Below, piece by piece: positions 6,049 to 12,007 of a stretch of DNA of 12,007 nt. Position 1 is the first letter of the stretch, and each line of letters starts with the position of its first letter. The notes beneath the pieces are model-generated. The model was given only the letters and a program-made list of their open reading frames with translations, was not told the DNA's origin and did not search any database. Both the position numbers and the translations under genes were made by a program. The stretch is from CAYLXN01 sp964388235 (GTDB lineage: Bacteria > Patescibacteriota > Saccharimonadia > Saccharimonadales > Saccharimonadaceae), in NCBI GenBank assembly GCA_964388235.1, contig CAYLXN010000019.1, positions 1-12,007 of the forward strand. Reading direction: 5' to 3'.

Positions 6049-6638
6049 TGGCTCAAGAACAAACCAAAGCTGTAGCTCCTCGATTGAAGGTTAGCTACCA
6101 AACAGAAATTGCCAAGCAACTGCAGGCAGAATTAAAGCTCAAAAATATCAATCAAGTTCCAAAACTGGAAAAGATTGTGGTCAGTTCTGGTATTGGTAAG
6201 AAAAAAGACGACAAACGTTATTACGAAGTTGTTTCCAATACGCTGACCAAGATTACCGGCCAAAAACCAGTGGATCGAATGGCTAAAAAGTCAATCGCGA
6301 CTTTCAAAATTCGAGCTGGCATGAACCGCGTAGGCGTAAGTGTGACTTTGCGTAACGCCCGAATGTACGAATTTCTCGATCGCTTAATCAATACTGTTTT
6401 GCCTCGGGTTCGTGATTTTCACGGCGTCAAAGCTACGGCTTTCGATGGTGATGGCAATTACAGCCTAGGCATTATCGAGCAATCGGTCTTTCCTGAACTA
6501 ACTTTTGAAGAAACTCAAATTTTGCACGGTCTTCAAATTACATTTGTTATCAAAAATGGTGATGCTGAAAAATCTAAAGCTTTGCTTAAAGCTTTCGGTA
6601 TGCCGTTTGAAAAAACTCACAGCAAGGGGAGGAATTAA
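6048..6638 (+). CDS. rplE: 50S ribosomal protein L5 (uL5)
   Basis: L5 carries 5S rRNA into the large subunit and contacts the P-site tRNA and S13. Clear family segments are LKNINQVPKLEKIVVSSGIG, KITGQKPVDRMAKKSIATFK, IRAGMNRVGVSVTLRNARMY, the FLDRLINTVLPRVRDFHGV block and SLGIIEQSVFPELTFEE. At 196 residues it is longer than E. coli L5 (179), mainly through a short N-terminal addition of about 12 residues. The ATG overlaps the rplX stop and AAAGGAG is at 6031-6037. Confidence 0.97.
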   Translation: MAQEQTKAVAPRLKVSYQTEIAKQLQAELKLKNINQVPKLEKIVVSSGIGKKKDDKRYYEVVSNTLTKITGQKPVDRMAKKSIATFKIRAGMNRVGVSVTLRNARMYEFLDRLINTVLPRVRDFHGVKATAFDGDGNYSLGIIEQSVFPELTFEETQILHGLQITFVIKNGDAEKSKALLKAFGMPFEKTHSKGRN

Positions 6639-6641
6639 ACT

Positions 6642-6911
6642 ATGGCTAAAAAATCAATCTTAGCGCGTGATGCTAAGCGACAAAAAATGATCCTTAAATA
6701 CGCTGATAAGCGAGCCAAGCTAAAAGCTATGGGTGATCAAGAAGGTTTAGCTAAACTGCCTCGTAATTCAAGTCCAACTCGTTGGAAGAATCGTGATCAA
6801 TTAACTGGTCGACCAAGGGCTTATATGCGAAAATTTGGCTTAAGCCGAATCAGTTTTCGTGAAAAAGCCTCCAAGGGCGAAATACCAGGCGTAACAAAGA
6901 GTAGTTGGTAG
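6642..6911 (+). CDS. rpsN: 30S ribosomal protein S14, zinc-independent (cysteine-free) form
   Basis: S14 binds the 16S rRNA head next to S3 and S19. The 89 residues contain no cysteine, so this is the C-minus form without the CxxC...CxxC zinc site of the 61-residue type. Matching segments are MAKKSILARDAKRQKMILKY, the central KLPRNSSPTRWKNRDQLTGR and the end PRAYMRKFGLSRISFREKAS, and the length matches the 89-residue paralogue seen in Firmicutes. It ends in TAG, one of only two non-TAA stops among the complete genes here. GGGGAGG at 6626-6632 sets the start three bases after rplE. Confidence 0.96.
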   Translation: MAKKSILARDAKRQKMILKYADKRAKLKAMGDQEGLAKLPRNSSPTRWKNRDQLTGRPRAYMRKFGLSRISFREKASKGEIPGVTKSSW

Positions 6912-6928
6912 GAAGGAAGGAGAAAAAT

Positions 6929-7330
6929 ATGTCATTAAAAACTACAGACCCAATAGCCGACCTACTTACTCGAATTCGCAATGCGATCATGGTCGGTAAA
7001 ACTGAAGTTAGAGTTCCATCAAGCAAAATGAAGCGAGTGATTGTTGATAAGCTTAAAGCTAATCATTACCTTAAAAACGTTGAAGTTGAAGCAGCTAAAC
7101 CAAATAATGTACTGCTAATTACGATCAATGATCCAGAGGAAAATGCTAACATCACTGAGATCAAGCGGTTATCAAAACCAGGTCAACGCCGTTATGTGAA
7201 GGCGGATGAAATTCCCAAGGTTAAAAATGGTCGAGGCATTGTCTTGATCAGCACTTCAAAAGGAATTTTGACCGGCGAAGAAGCTAAAAAAGAAAGGCTT
7301 GGAGGAGAGCTACTTTGTGAGGTATACTAA
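6929..7330 (+). CDS. rpsH: 30S ribosomal protein S8 (uS8)
   Basis: S8 binds the 16S rRNA central domain; in E. coli it also represses translation of the spc operon by binding near the rplE start. The start at 6929 gives 133 residues beginning MSLKTTDPIADLLTRIRNAI. An in-frame ATG at 6905 overlaps rpsN and would add eight residues; AAGGAG at 6917-6922 and family alignment favour 6929. The C-terminal motif GRGIVLISTSKGILTGEEAK and the terminal GGELLCEVY are typical. It is followed by the largest gap inside the ribosomal-protein run, 49 bases. Confidence 0.96.
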   Translation: MSLKTTDPIADLLTRIRNAIMVGKTEVRVPSSKMKRVIVDKLKANHYLKNVEVEAAKPNNVLLITINDPEENANITEIKRLSKPGQRRYVKADEIPKVKNGRGIVLISTSKGILTGEEAKKERLGGELLCEVY

Positions 7331-7379
7331 TACTACACAAATTAATCTAAATTATAGATAGAAAAAAGAAAGGAAAAGA
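7323..7379 (+). promoter_or_regulatory. AT-rich rpsH-rplF spacer with possible weak internal promoter and small hairpin
   Basis: TATACT at 7323-7328 lies at the very end of rpsH, 18 bp after a poor -35 (TTGGAG, 7299-7304). Downstream, ATCTA (7345-7349) can pair with TAGAT (7355-7359) around a five-base loop. The TATACT is partly forced by the last codons of rpsH. No U-tract follows the hairpin, so a terminator is unlikely. Weak evidence. Confidence 0.25.
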
Positions 7380-7913
7380 ATGAGTCGAATCGGAAAACTA
7401 CCAATTGAGATTCCCGCTGGCGTGACAATCACGGTCGATTCTGATGCTATTGTCGTCAAAGGCCCCAAAGGGGAAAATAAAGTCGCCAAGCAAGCAGGAA
7501 TTGATATTAAAATCGAAGATGGACAAGCAATCGTCAGTCGTCAAAACGAAACTGACAAAGTTCGTGCCGCTCACGGTTTGCAGAGAACTTTACTAAATAA
7601 CGCTGTTGTTGGCGTCACTGAAGGTTTTCAAAAGAAACTAATCGTCAGTGGTGTTGGCTTTAAGCTTAACGGCGGCGGACGCAACTTAGAAATGCAACTA
7701 GGCTTCTCGCATCCAGTGAAATACGAAGCTCCAGAAGGCATTGACCTGAAGGTTGATAAAATGGAGATTACTATCAGTGGTATTGACAAGCAACAAGTTG
7801 GTCAAGTGGCTGCTGAAATCAGAGCCTTCAGAAAGCCAGAGCCATACAAGGGCAAGGGCATCAAGTATGCTGATGAGCAAATAATACGAAAAGTTGGAAA
7901 GGCTGGTAAATAA
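7380..7913 (+). CDS. rplF: 50S ribosomal protein L6 (uL6)
   Basis: L6 lies near the sarcin-ricin loop and the GTPase-factor binding site. The 177 residues equal the usual length. It opens MSRIGKLPIEIPAGVTITVD and has VKGPKGE, the repeated fold FQKKLIVSGVGFKLN and the signature PEPYKGKGIKYADEQIIRKV near the C-terminus. AAAGGA at 7370-7374 precedes the ATG at the end of a purine-rich stretch. It is the only gene of the run set off by an AT-rich spacer, which may hold a weak internal promoter. Confidence 0.97.
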   Translation: MSRIGKLPIEIPAGVTITVDSDAIVVKGPKGENKVAKQAGIDIKIEDGQAIVSRQNETDKVRAAHGLQRTLLNNAVVGVTEGFQKKLIVSGVGFKLNGGGRNLEMQLGFSHPVKYEAPEGIDLKVDKMEITISGIDKQQVGQVAAEIRAFRKPEPYKGKGIKYADEQIIRKVGKAGK

Positions 7914-7915
7914 TT

Positions 7916-8266
7916 ATGGCTGAAATTGATAAAATTAAAAATCGTGGTTTGCGTAAACAGCGAGTTCGGGCTAAAGTTGTTGGTACAGCTGATCGCCCAC
8001 GGCTAAGCGTGACGATTTCAAATAAAAATGTTTCTGCTCAAATTATTGATGATTCTAATGCCGAAACGCTAGCCAGCGCAACTTCTGTTGGCAAGAAAGC
8101 AAAAGGCAATTTGTCAGAAATCGCTGCTCAAGTCGGCGCTGACATCGCTAAGGCTGCTAAAAAAGCTAAGGTCAAGCAAGTATCGCTTGATCGAAATGGC
8201 CGCCAATACGCCAAGAGACTAGCATCTTTTGCTGAGGCTGCTCGTAAAGAAGGATTGGAGTTTTAA
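7916..8266 (+). CDS. rplR: 50S ribosomal protein L18 (uL18)
   Basis: L18 binds 5S rRNA together with L5. The 116 residues are standard. The basic N-terminus (IKNRGLRKQRVRAKVVGTAD) leads into RPRLSVTISNKNVSAQIIDD, and the C-terminal signature is VSLDRNGRQYAKRLASFAEA followed by ARKEGLEF. The ATG is two bases after the rplF stop. The ribosome-binding site is weak: AAAGG at 7898-7902 is 13 bases away, so translation may depend on coupling to rplF. Confidence 0.96.
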   Translation: MAEIDKIKNRGLRKQRVRAKVVGTADRPRLSVTISNKNVSAQIIDDSNAETLASATSVGKKAKGNLSEIAAQVGADIAKAAKKAKVKQVSLDRNGRQYAKRLASFAEAARKEGLEF

Positions 8267-8267
8267 T

Positions 8268-8906
8268 ATGGCTGACAAACAAGAACAAAAACAGCAACCA
8301 GAAGCTGCCAAAACCCAAGCAACTAGAAATCCTAGAAATGCTCGCGGTCGCGGTGGTCGTGACGATCGTCGGAAGCGACGACCAGGCTTTGAGAAAACTG
8401 ATCAGTACGAAGAAGCTGTGATCAGCATTGATCGTGTTTCTCGTGTAGTTAAGGGCGGTCGAAGGTTTAGATTTAAGGCACTCGTGGCTGTCGGTGACAA
8501 GAAAAATCTAGTTGGAATCGGTGTTGCTAAAGGTGCTGATGTGCAGACAGCAATCGCTAAAGCTGGCAATGTCGCCCGCAAGAAAATGATCAAAATAGCT
8601 ATTACTAATGAAACTATTCCTCATGAAATCGAAACTAAGAAAGCTGGAGCTAGAGTATTACTCAAGCCAGCTGCTCCTGGTACCGGTGTTATTGCTGGTG
8701 GTGTGGTTCGAGCAATTATTGACTTGACAGGCATCAAAAACCTACTTTCGAAATCGCTGGGTTCTTCTAATAAAGTTAACATTGCTTACGCTACTATTGA
8801 AGCTCTAAGTCAAGTTTTACCTCAAGAAGAATGGCTGGCTAATAAGAACAAGCCTAAGACTGCAGCTAAAAAATCCATAGCTAAGGAGAAAAAGAATGAA
8901 GTATAA
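8268..8906 (+). CDS. rpsE: 30S ribosomal protein S5 (uS5) with extended N-terminus
   Basis: S5 helps maintain decoding accuracy and, with S3 and S4, forms the mRNA entry helicase. Starting at ATG 8268 gives 212 residues. An in-frame ATG at 8229 lies inside rplR and adds 13 unrelated residues, so it is rejected; GGAG at 8257-8260 supports 8268. The first 48 or so residues are a polar, low-complexity extension ending in an Arg/Gly-rich patch (NARGRGGRDDRRKRRPG). The core follows: VISIDRVSRVVKGGRRFRFK, ALVAVGDKKNLVGIGVAKG and the loop APGTGVIAGGVVRAIIDLTG. The C-terminus is lysine-rich. It runs directly into rplO with an 11-base overlap, where most bacteria have rpmD. Confidence 0.96.
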   Translation: MADKQEQKQQPEAAKTQATRNPRNARGRGGRDDRRKRRPGFEKTDQYEEAVISIDRVSRVVKGGRRFRFKALVAVGDKKNLVGIGVAKGADVQTAIAKAGNVARKKMIKIAITNETIPHEIETKKAGARVLLKPAAPGTGVIAGGVVRAIIDLTGIKNLLSKSLGSSNKVNIAYATIEALSQVLPQEEWLANKNKPKTAAKKSIAKEKKNEV

Positions 8907-9372
8907 TCAATTAGATATCACTGCTAGCAAAAAATCTCGACGAGTTGGGCGCGGTATCGCCGCTGGCCGAGGTAAAACAGCTGGTCGTGGAACTAAGGGC
9001 CAGGGCTCGAGAAGTGGTAACAAAAAGGGTCCGATGTTTGAAGGTGGTTCAAGGCCGATTATTAAGGCGATTCCTAAAATCAAAGGTTTCAAGTCAAAGC
9101 GACAACCAGCTCAAATTGTCTACCTGGATCATTTGAATGATTTGAAGGGTCAAGAAGTTGATAATTTCTTGCTATTTGAGCAAAATTACATCAAATCACC
9201 ATTTGTCAAAACTAAAGTCATAACTCGAGGTGAAATTTCGGTGCCAGTTACGCTAAAAGTTCAAGCAATTTCAGCTAGTGCTAAAAAAGCGATTGAAGCT
9301 GCTGGCGGAAGCTTTATTAAGACTGAATTGCCAGCTCGAGTCAAGCAAACTAAAACTAAAGTAGAGAAATAA
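8896..9372 (+). CDS. rplO: 50S ribosomal protein L15 (uL15)
   Basis: L15 is a late-binding large-subunit protein with a long glycine- and arginine-rich N-terminal arm. The arm is clear at residues 11-60: KKSRRVGRGIAAGRGKTAGR, GTKGQGSRSGNKKG and FEGGSRPIIKAIPKIKGFKS. The globular part ends VKVQAISASAKKAIEAAGG-like (residues about 119-136), the usual family finish. The 158 residues are slightly above the common 144-150. The ATG lies in the last 11 bases of rpsE with AAGGAG at 8883-8888, a strong case for coupled translation. Confidence 0.96.
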   Translation: MKYNQLDITASKKSRRVGRGIAAGRGKTAGRGTKGQGSRSGNKKGPMFEGGSRPIIKAIPKIKGFKSKRQPAQIVYLDHLNDLKGQEVDNFLLFEQNYIKSPFVKTKVITRGEISVPVTLKVQAISASAKKAIEAAGGSFIKTELPARVKQTKTKVEK

Positions 9373-9382
9373 GGAGTGGGTA

Positions 9383-10798
9383 GTGCATTGGAAATTGCTG
9401 TTTAAATCATTAAAAAACAAGGACATGCTGCAACGAGTTGGTATTTTCCTACTGATAGTGGCTGTTTATCGATTTTTAGCTCAGGTTCCAGTGCCACTGG
9501 CCGAGCCAACTCAGCTCAAAGAGGTGATTAAAACCGCTTTGTCGTCATCAGACCTGGGTGGCTTTGTCAACTTGCTAGCTGGAGGTGGCTTGTCTAGCTT
9601 CTCGATCATTATGGCGGGAATTAGCCCGTACATTACAGCATCGATCGCTACTCAGTTGATGACCAAGGCGATTCCTTCAATCGACGAGATGTCCCAGGAC
9701 GGAGAATCGGGCCGAAAGAAGATCAATCAATGGACCAGAATTTTAACGGTTCCATTTGCGATCTTGCAATCCGTCGCCTATATTATTATCTTGAGGCAGA
9801 CAGTTCTAGCTGGTTCAGTTACGGCTTTGTCTGACATGAACATTCAGCAATGGATCGTGGCAGTTTCTTCGATGGTTGCTGGGTCGGTCATTTTGATGTG
9901 GCTAGGGGAGTTAATTACTGAACAAGGTATTGCTAACGGTATTTCAACCATTGTTTTTGTTGGTGTTGTTTCGCAAATGCCTGAGTTGATCGGTTCGCTG
10001 ACTAGCGGTTTATTTGATATCTCTCAAGGTAGTCTTGATGTTTTTGGCTGGTTCAGCGTGCCAGTGAATCCAAACGTACTGTTGCTGCTGTTGGTGGTAG
10101 CGATTTTGAGTATCACGATTCTTTATTTCCTAGTTAAAATCAACGAGGCTCAGCGACTAGTTCAGCTGAATTATGCTAAGCGAGTTCACGGCAACTCTAA
10201 GTACGGCGATGTTCGATCAGTGATGCCACTTCGTTTGATTAGCGCTGGTGTAGTGCCAATAATCTTTGCTGTGGCTCTATTGTCGCTGCCATCATTTGCT
10301 GGCCAGGTGATTATTTCGACCAATAAAGAATCGCTAATTCCTTTTGCTCAAAAAATGACTGAGTTATTTACTACACCAACCGCTTATAGTCTCAGTTCTG
10401 GCCAATGGCAGGCTTTTGTTTATCCAGTTAGTTATTTCTTATTAATCGTTCTATTTACCTATTTCTACACCAGCATTACTTTTGACCCTAAAGAAATTTC
10501 TGACAATTTACAAAAGCAAGGCGGGTTTGTGGTCGGTATTCGGCCTGGCATTGAGACAGAAACTTACTTCAGAAACTTAGTTAATCGATTGACTTTATTT
10601 GGCTCACTGTCGCTAGGCTTAATTGCCATTACGCCGTTTATCCTTGACTGGTTGCTGTACTGGCTGTTCAACGCTCAAGGCATCAATCTGACGATTGCTG
10701 GATCAGGAGGTCTAATTATAGTGACGGTGGCGCTTGAAAATCTTCGCCAAATCAGTTCTCGAGCTTTGATGATTACTTATGATGAGTACGAGGCTTAA
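9383..10798 (+). CDS. secY: Protein translocase subunit SecY (GTG start)
   Basis: SecY is the membrane pore through which Sec substrates, including any sorted surface proteins, leave the cytoplasm. The first codon is GTG at 9383, supported by AAGGAG at 9371-9376; the next in-frame ATG would lose 14 residues. Of 471 residues, membrane segments are visible at about 18-34, 79-95, 119-138, 158-175, 182-199, 230-251, 286-303, 345-364, 402-424 and 435-453, ten in all. The plug and lateral-gate region reads GGLSSFSIIMAGISPYITAS (68-87). The cytosolic loop around 255-285 (QRLVQLNYAKRVHG) and the loop at 365-400 with KQGGFVVGIRPG are the ribosome- and SecA-contact loops. It is longer than E. coli SecY (443), apparently mostly in the external loops before segments 6 and 8. 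It lies 10 bases after rplO. Confidence 0.97.
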   Translation: MHWKLLFKSLKNKDMLQRVGIFLLIVAVYRFLAQVPVPLAEPTQLKEVIKTALSSSDLGGFVNLLAGGGLSSFSIIMAGISPYITASIATQLMTKAIPSIDEMSQDGESGRKKINQWTRILTVPFAILQSVAYIIILRQTVLAGSVTALSDMNIQQWIVAVSSMVAGSVILMWLGELITEQGIANGISTIVFVGVVSQMPELIGSLTSGLFDISQGSLDVFGWFSVPVNPNVLLLLLVVAILSITILYFLVKINEAQRLVQLNYAKRVHGNSKYGDVRSVMPLRLISAGVVPIIFAVALLSLPSFAGQVIISTNKESLIPFAQKMTELFTTPTAYSLSSGQWQAFVYPVSYFLLIVLFTYFYTSITFDPKEISDNLQKQGGFVVGIRPGIETETYFRNLVNRLTLFGSLSLGLIAITPFILDWLLYWLFNAQGINLTIAGSGGLIIVTVALENLRQISSRALMITYDEYEA

Positions 10799-10799
10799 G

Positions 10800-11474
10800 A
10801 TGAAGATCAAAAAACAATCAACCAACAAGTTATTGAAAATAATCCCGATCTTGATGATCGTCTGTGGGATTGGCCTATTGGCAATTTACGCTTACTATCA
10901 TTTCACTGGGGTTGAAGTGGTGCCGTTACCAAAAGTAGCGCCAGAAAATGCGGTAGTTGACGAAAAAGACGTGACCGAAGACCAGAAGCAAGAACACCAA
11001 GTTCCAGCCAAAGATCCTCGATACCTGTCGATTGATGGTCTGGGAATTAAGAAAGCGCGAATCCTGAACGTTGGTCTGAAGGATGGCAGCCAAATTGATT
11101 CACCAGCTGGTATTTTTGATGTTGGTTGGTTTAATCAGAGTGCTAGACAAGGTGAAAAAACCAACCAAGCTATCGTTCTTGACGGTCACAATGGTGGGCC
11201 AACTCGTAACGGTGTTTTCAAGTTTTTGCCCGATCTAGAACAGGGTTCAGAAATTGTGATCGAGCGAGGTGATGGCAAAATTTCTAAATACCGAGTAGTT
11301 GAAAATTACCAAAAAAAGACTTCTGAAATTGACCAACAAATGATGAGCGCTTTAAACCAAGCTCGTGACGATAAAGAGACACTGACAATTATTAGCTGTT
11401 CGGGGCGTTGGATTCCAGCTCAGGAAACCTACGATCACAGGGTAATTGTCAGAGCAACATTAAAAGATAATTAG
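10800..11474 (+). CDS. Sortase, membrane-anchored, class E/F-like
   Basis: Sortases cut surface proteins at a C-terminal sorting motif and join them to the envelope. With the start at 10800 the protein has 224 residues: basic N-terminus, one membrane segment at about 13-33, a polar linker to about 72, then the sortase domain. The catalytic triad is visible: His130 in VLDGHNGG, Cys200 in TLTIISCSGRW, and Arg214 in DHRVIVRA. GVFKFLPDLEQGSEIVIERG is the usual stretch after the His. In-frame ATGs at 10779 and 10782 overlap secY; GAGG at 10790-10793, six bases before 10800, favours 10800. Only one base separates it from the secY stop, so it is probably co-transcribed. It occupies the place of adk and map in most bacteria. 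It ends in TAG. The class assignment is tentative; the substrate is unknown. Confidence 0.9.
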   Translation: MKIKKQSTNKLLKIIPILMIVCGIGLLAIYAYYHFTGVEVVPLPKVAPENAVVDEKDVTEDQKQEHQVPAKDPRYLSIDGLGIKKARILNVGLKDGSQIDSPAGIFDVGWFNQSARQGEKTNQAIVLDGHNGGPTRNGVFKFLPDLEQGSEIVIERGDGKISKYRVVENYQKKTSEIDQQMMSALNQARDDKETLTIISCSGRWIPAQETYDHRVIVRATLKDN

Positions 11475-11489
11475 AATCTGTTAAAAGAC

Positions 11490-11517
11490 TTTACAATTTT
11501 TTAAAAACAGGTATAAT
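11490..11517 (+). promoter_or_regulatory. Promoter for infA-rpmJ-rpsM
   Basis: TTTACA at 11490-11495 and a perfect TATAAT at 11512-11517 are 16 bp apart, in the short AT-rich spacer between the sortase and infA. Transcription should begin near 11523-11525, only about nine bases before the infA ATG at 11533 and on top of an in-frame TTG at 11524. This is the strongest consensus promoter in the window. Confidence 0.75.
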
Positions 11518-11532
11518 TATAGATTGAAATTT

Positions 11533-11757
11533 ATGGCCAAACAGAAAGATGTTATCAAGCTCATTGGGAAGGTGAACGAAGCATTACCAAATGCTCGGTT
11601 TAGAGTTGAGCTTGAAAATGGTCATACAATTCTCGCCCACATATCAGGCAAGATGCGCAAGCATTACATCCGCTTGGTACCGGGTGATCGGGTTGAAGTA
11701 GAGTTGAGTCCTTACGATCTTGAGAAGGGCAGAATCAGCTTCCGCCTTAAAGATTAA
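11533..11757 (+). CDS. infA: Translation initiation factor IF-1
   Basis: IF-1 binds the 30S A site during initiation and aids IF-2 and IF-3. The start at 11533 gives 74 residues beginning MAKQKDVIKLIGKVNEALPN. The OB-fold signature is complete: ARFRVELENGHTILAHISGK, MRKHYIRLVPGDRVEVELSP and YDLEKGRISFRLKD. An in-frame TTG at 11524 would add MKF; ATG fits the family better. No Shine-Dalgarno exists upstream, since that space is taken by the -10 box, so the monocistronic start of this message is leaderless or has about nine untranslated bases. Two stops in a row (TAATAA) end the gene. Confidence 0.95.
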   Translation: MAKQKDVIKLIGKVNEALPNARFRVELENGHTILAHISGKMRKHYIRLVPGDRVEVELSPYDLEKGRISFRLKD

Positions 11758-11791
11758 TAACAACTTTAATCACACAAAGGAGACTGCACTC

Positions 11792-11935
11792 ATGAAAGTT
11801 CGTGCGAGTGTTAAAAAAATTAGTCCCGATGACAAGATCGTGCGCCGTAAAGGTCGTCGCAAAGACGGCTCTAAGGTGTCGCGAGTCTACGTCATCAATA
11901 AGAAAAAACCTAAGAATAAGCAAAGGCAGGGTTAA
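11792..11935 (+). CDS. rpmJ: 50S ribosomal protein L36 (bL36), cysteine-free with internal insertion
   Basis: L36 is a small late-assembly protein that normally folds around a zinc ion. The N-terminus MKVRASVKKI and the C-terminus KNKQRQG are unmistakable. Compared with E. coli L36 (38 residues; ligands Cys11, Cys14, Cys27, His33), the matching residues here are Ser11, Asp14, Asn36 and Asn42, so the zinc site is gone. About nine extra residues lie near 22-30 (RRKDGSKVS), giving 47 residues. The start is 11792, with AAAGGAG at 11776-11782; the longer in-frame start at 11720 overlaps infA and is rejected. Confidence 0.94.
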   Translation: MKVRASVKKISPDDKIVRRKGRRKDGSKVSRVYVINKKKPKNKQRQG

Positions 11936-11937
11936 GT

Positions 11938-12007
11938 ATGGCTAGAATAGCTGGGGTAGTAATCCCATCTGACAAGCAAGTCCAGGTTGCGCTTACCTAT
12001 ATTTATG
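11938..12007 (+). CDS. rpsM: 30S ribosomal protein S13 (uS13), N-terminal fragment
   Basis: The window ends 23 codons into this gene. MARIAGVVIPSDKQVQVALT followed by YIY is the conserved S13 start; S13 binds the 16S rRNA head and touches the P-site tRNA and L5. Its place after infA and rpmJ is the usual beginning of the alpha operon, so rpsK, rpsD, rpoA and rplQ may follow outside. GCAGGG at 11926-11931 is a modest ribosome-binding site, two bases after the rpmJ stop. Confidence 0.95.
   Translation, partial: MARIAGVVIPSDKQVQVALTYIY

Noticed and set aside
10779..10799. Earlier ATG starts of the sortase at 10779 and 10782
   Set aside because: They overlap secY and are not preceded by a better ribosome-binding site; GAGG at 10790-10793 serves ATG 10800.
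11475..11511. Possible terminator after the sortase (CTGTT ... AACAG with A/T runs)
   Set aside because: The stem is only five pairs with mismatched A/T runs and has no GC-rich core, and the same bases make the -35 region of the infA promoter.
1..12007. Mobile elements, CRISPR repeats, tRNA or rRNA genes, phage genes, defence systems
   Set aside because: No direct repeats with spacers, cloverleaf, transposase or inverted-end structures were seen; genes are contiguous housekeeping genes with uniform composition.

Overview
The window is one long stretch of the universal ribosomal-protein superoperon (S10/spc/start of alpha) from a bacterium. It very probably comes from the Patescibacteria/CPR radiation, with Saccharibacteria (TM7) the best guess. 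Evidence for CPR: no L30 gene between S5 and L15 (loss of L30 is a known CPR trait), cysteine-free S14 and L36, a tightly packed gene order with 1-bp TAATG overlaps, and a standard code with no in-frame TGA. The class-level guess is inference; a tree of the concatenated ribosomal proteins would settle it.

Layout. Positions 1-448 (minus strand) hold the N-terminal part of a membrane-anchored VanY-type D,D-carboxypeptidase, divergent from everything else. Positions 449-641 hold back-to-back promoters and a structured leader of about 120 nt in front of rplC. Positions 642-9372 carry rplC, rplD, rplW, rplB, rpsS, rplV, rpsC, rplP, rpmC, rpsQ, rplN, rplX, rplE, rpsN, rpsH, rplF, rplR, rpsE and rplO, followed by secY (GTG start). 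A sortase occupies the place between secY and infA where adk and map usually lie. A second promoter then reads infA, rpmJ and rpsM, the last cut by the window end. rpsJ (S10), the usual first gene, is absent upstream of rplC.

Function. The genes make ribosomal subunits, initiation factor IF-1 and the SecY translocon pore. Two cell-surface enzymes are associated: the sortase, apparently co-transcribed with secY, and the divergent carboxypeptidase. Spacing suggests one main transcript from about position 522, with a strong separate promoter just before infA. Both the infA and vanY promoters lie so close to their start codons that the mRNAs would be leaderless or nearly so.

I see no tRNA, rRNA, CRISPR array, insertion sequence, phage gene or clear rho-independent terminator, and no gene-free stretch over 300 bases. 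I find no clear new multi-gene system. The points most worth a second look are the secY-linked sortase, the leaderless-looking infA and vanY promoters, the rplC leader RNA, and the zinc-free L36 with an internal insertion.
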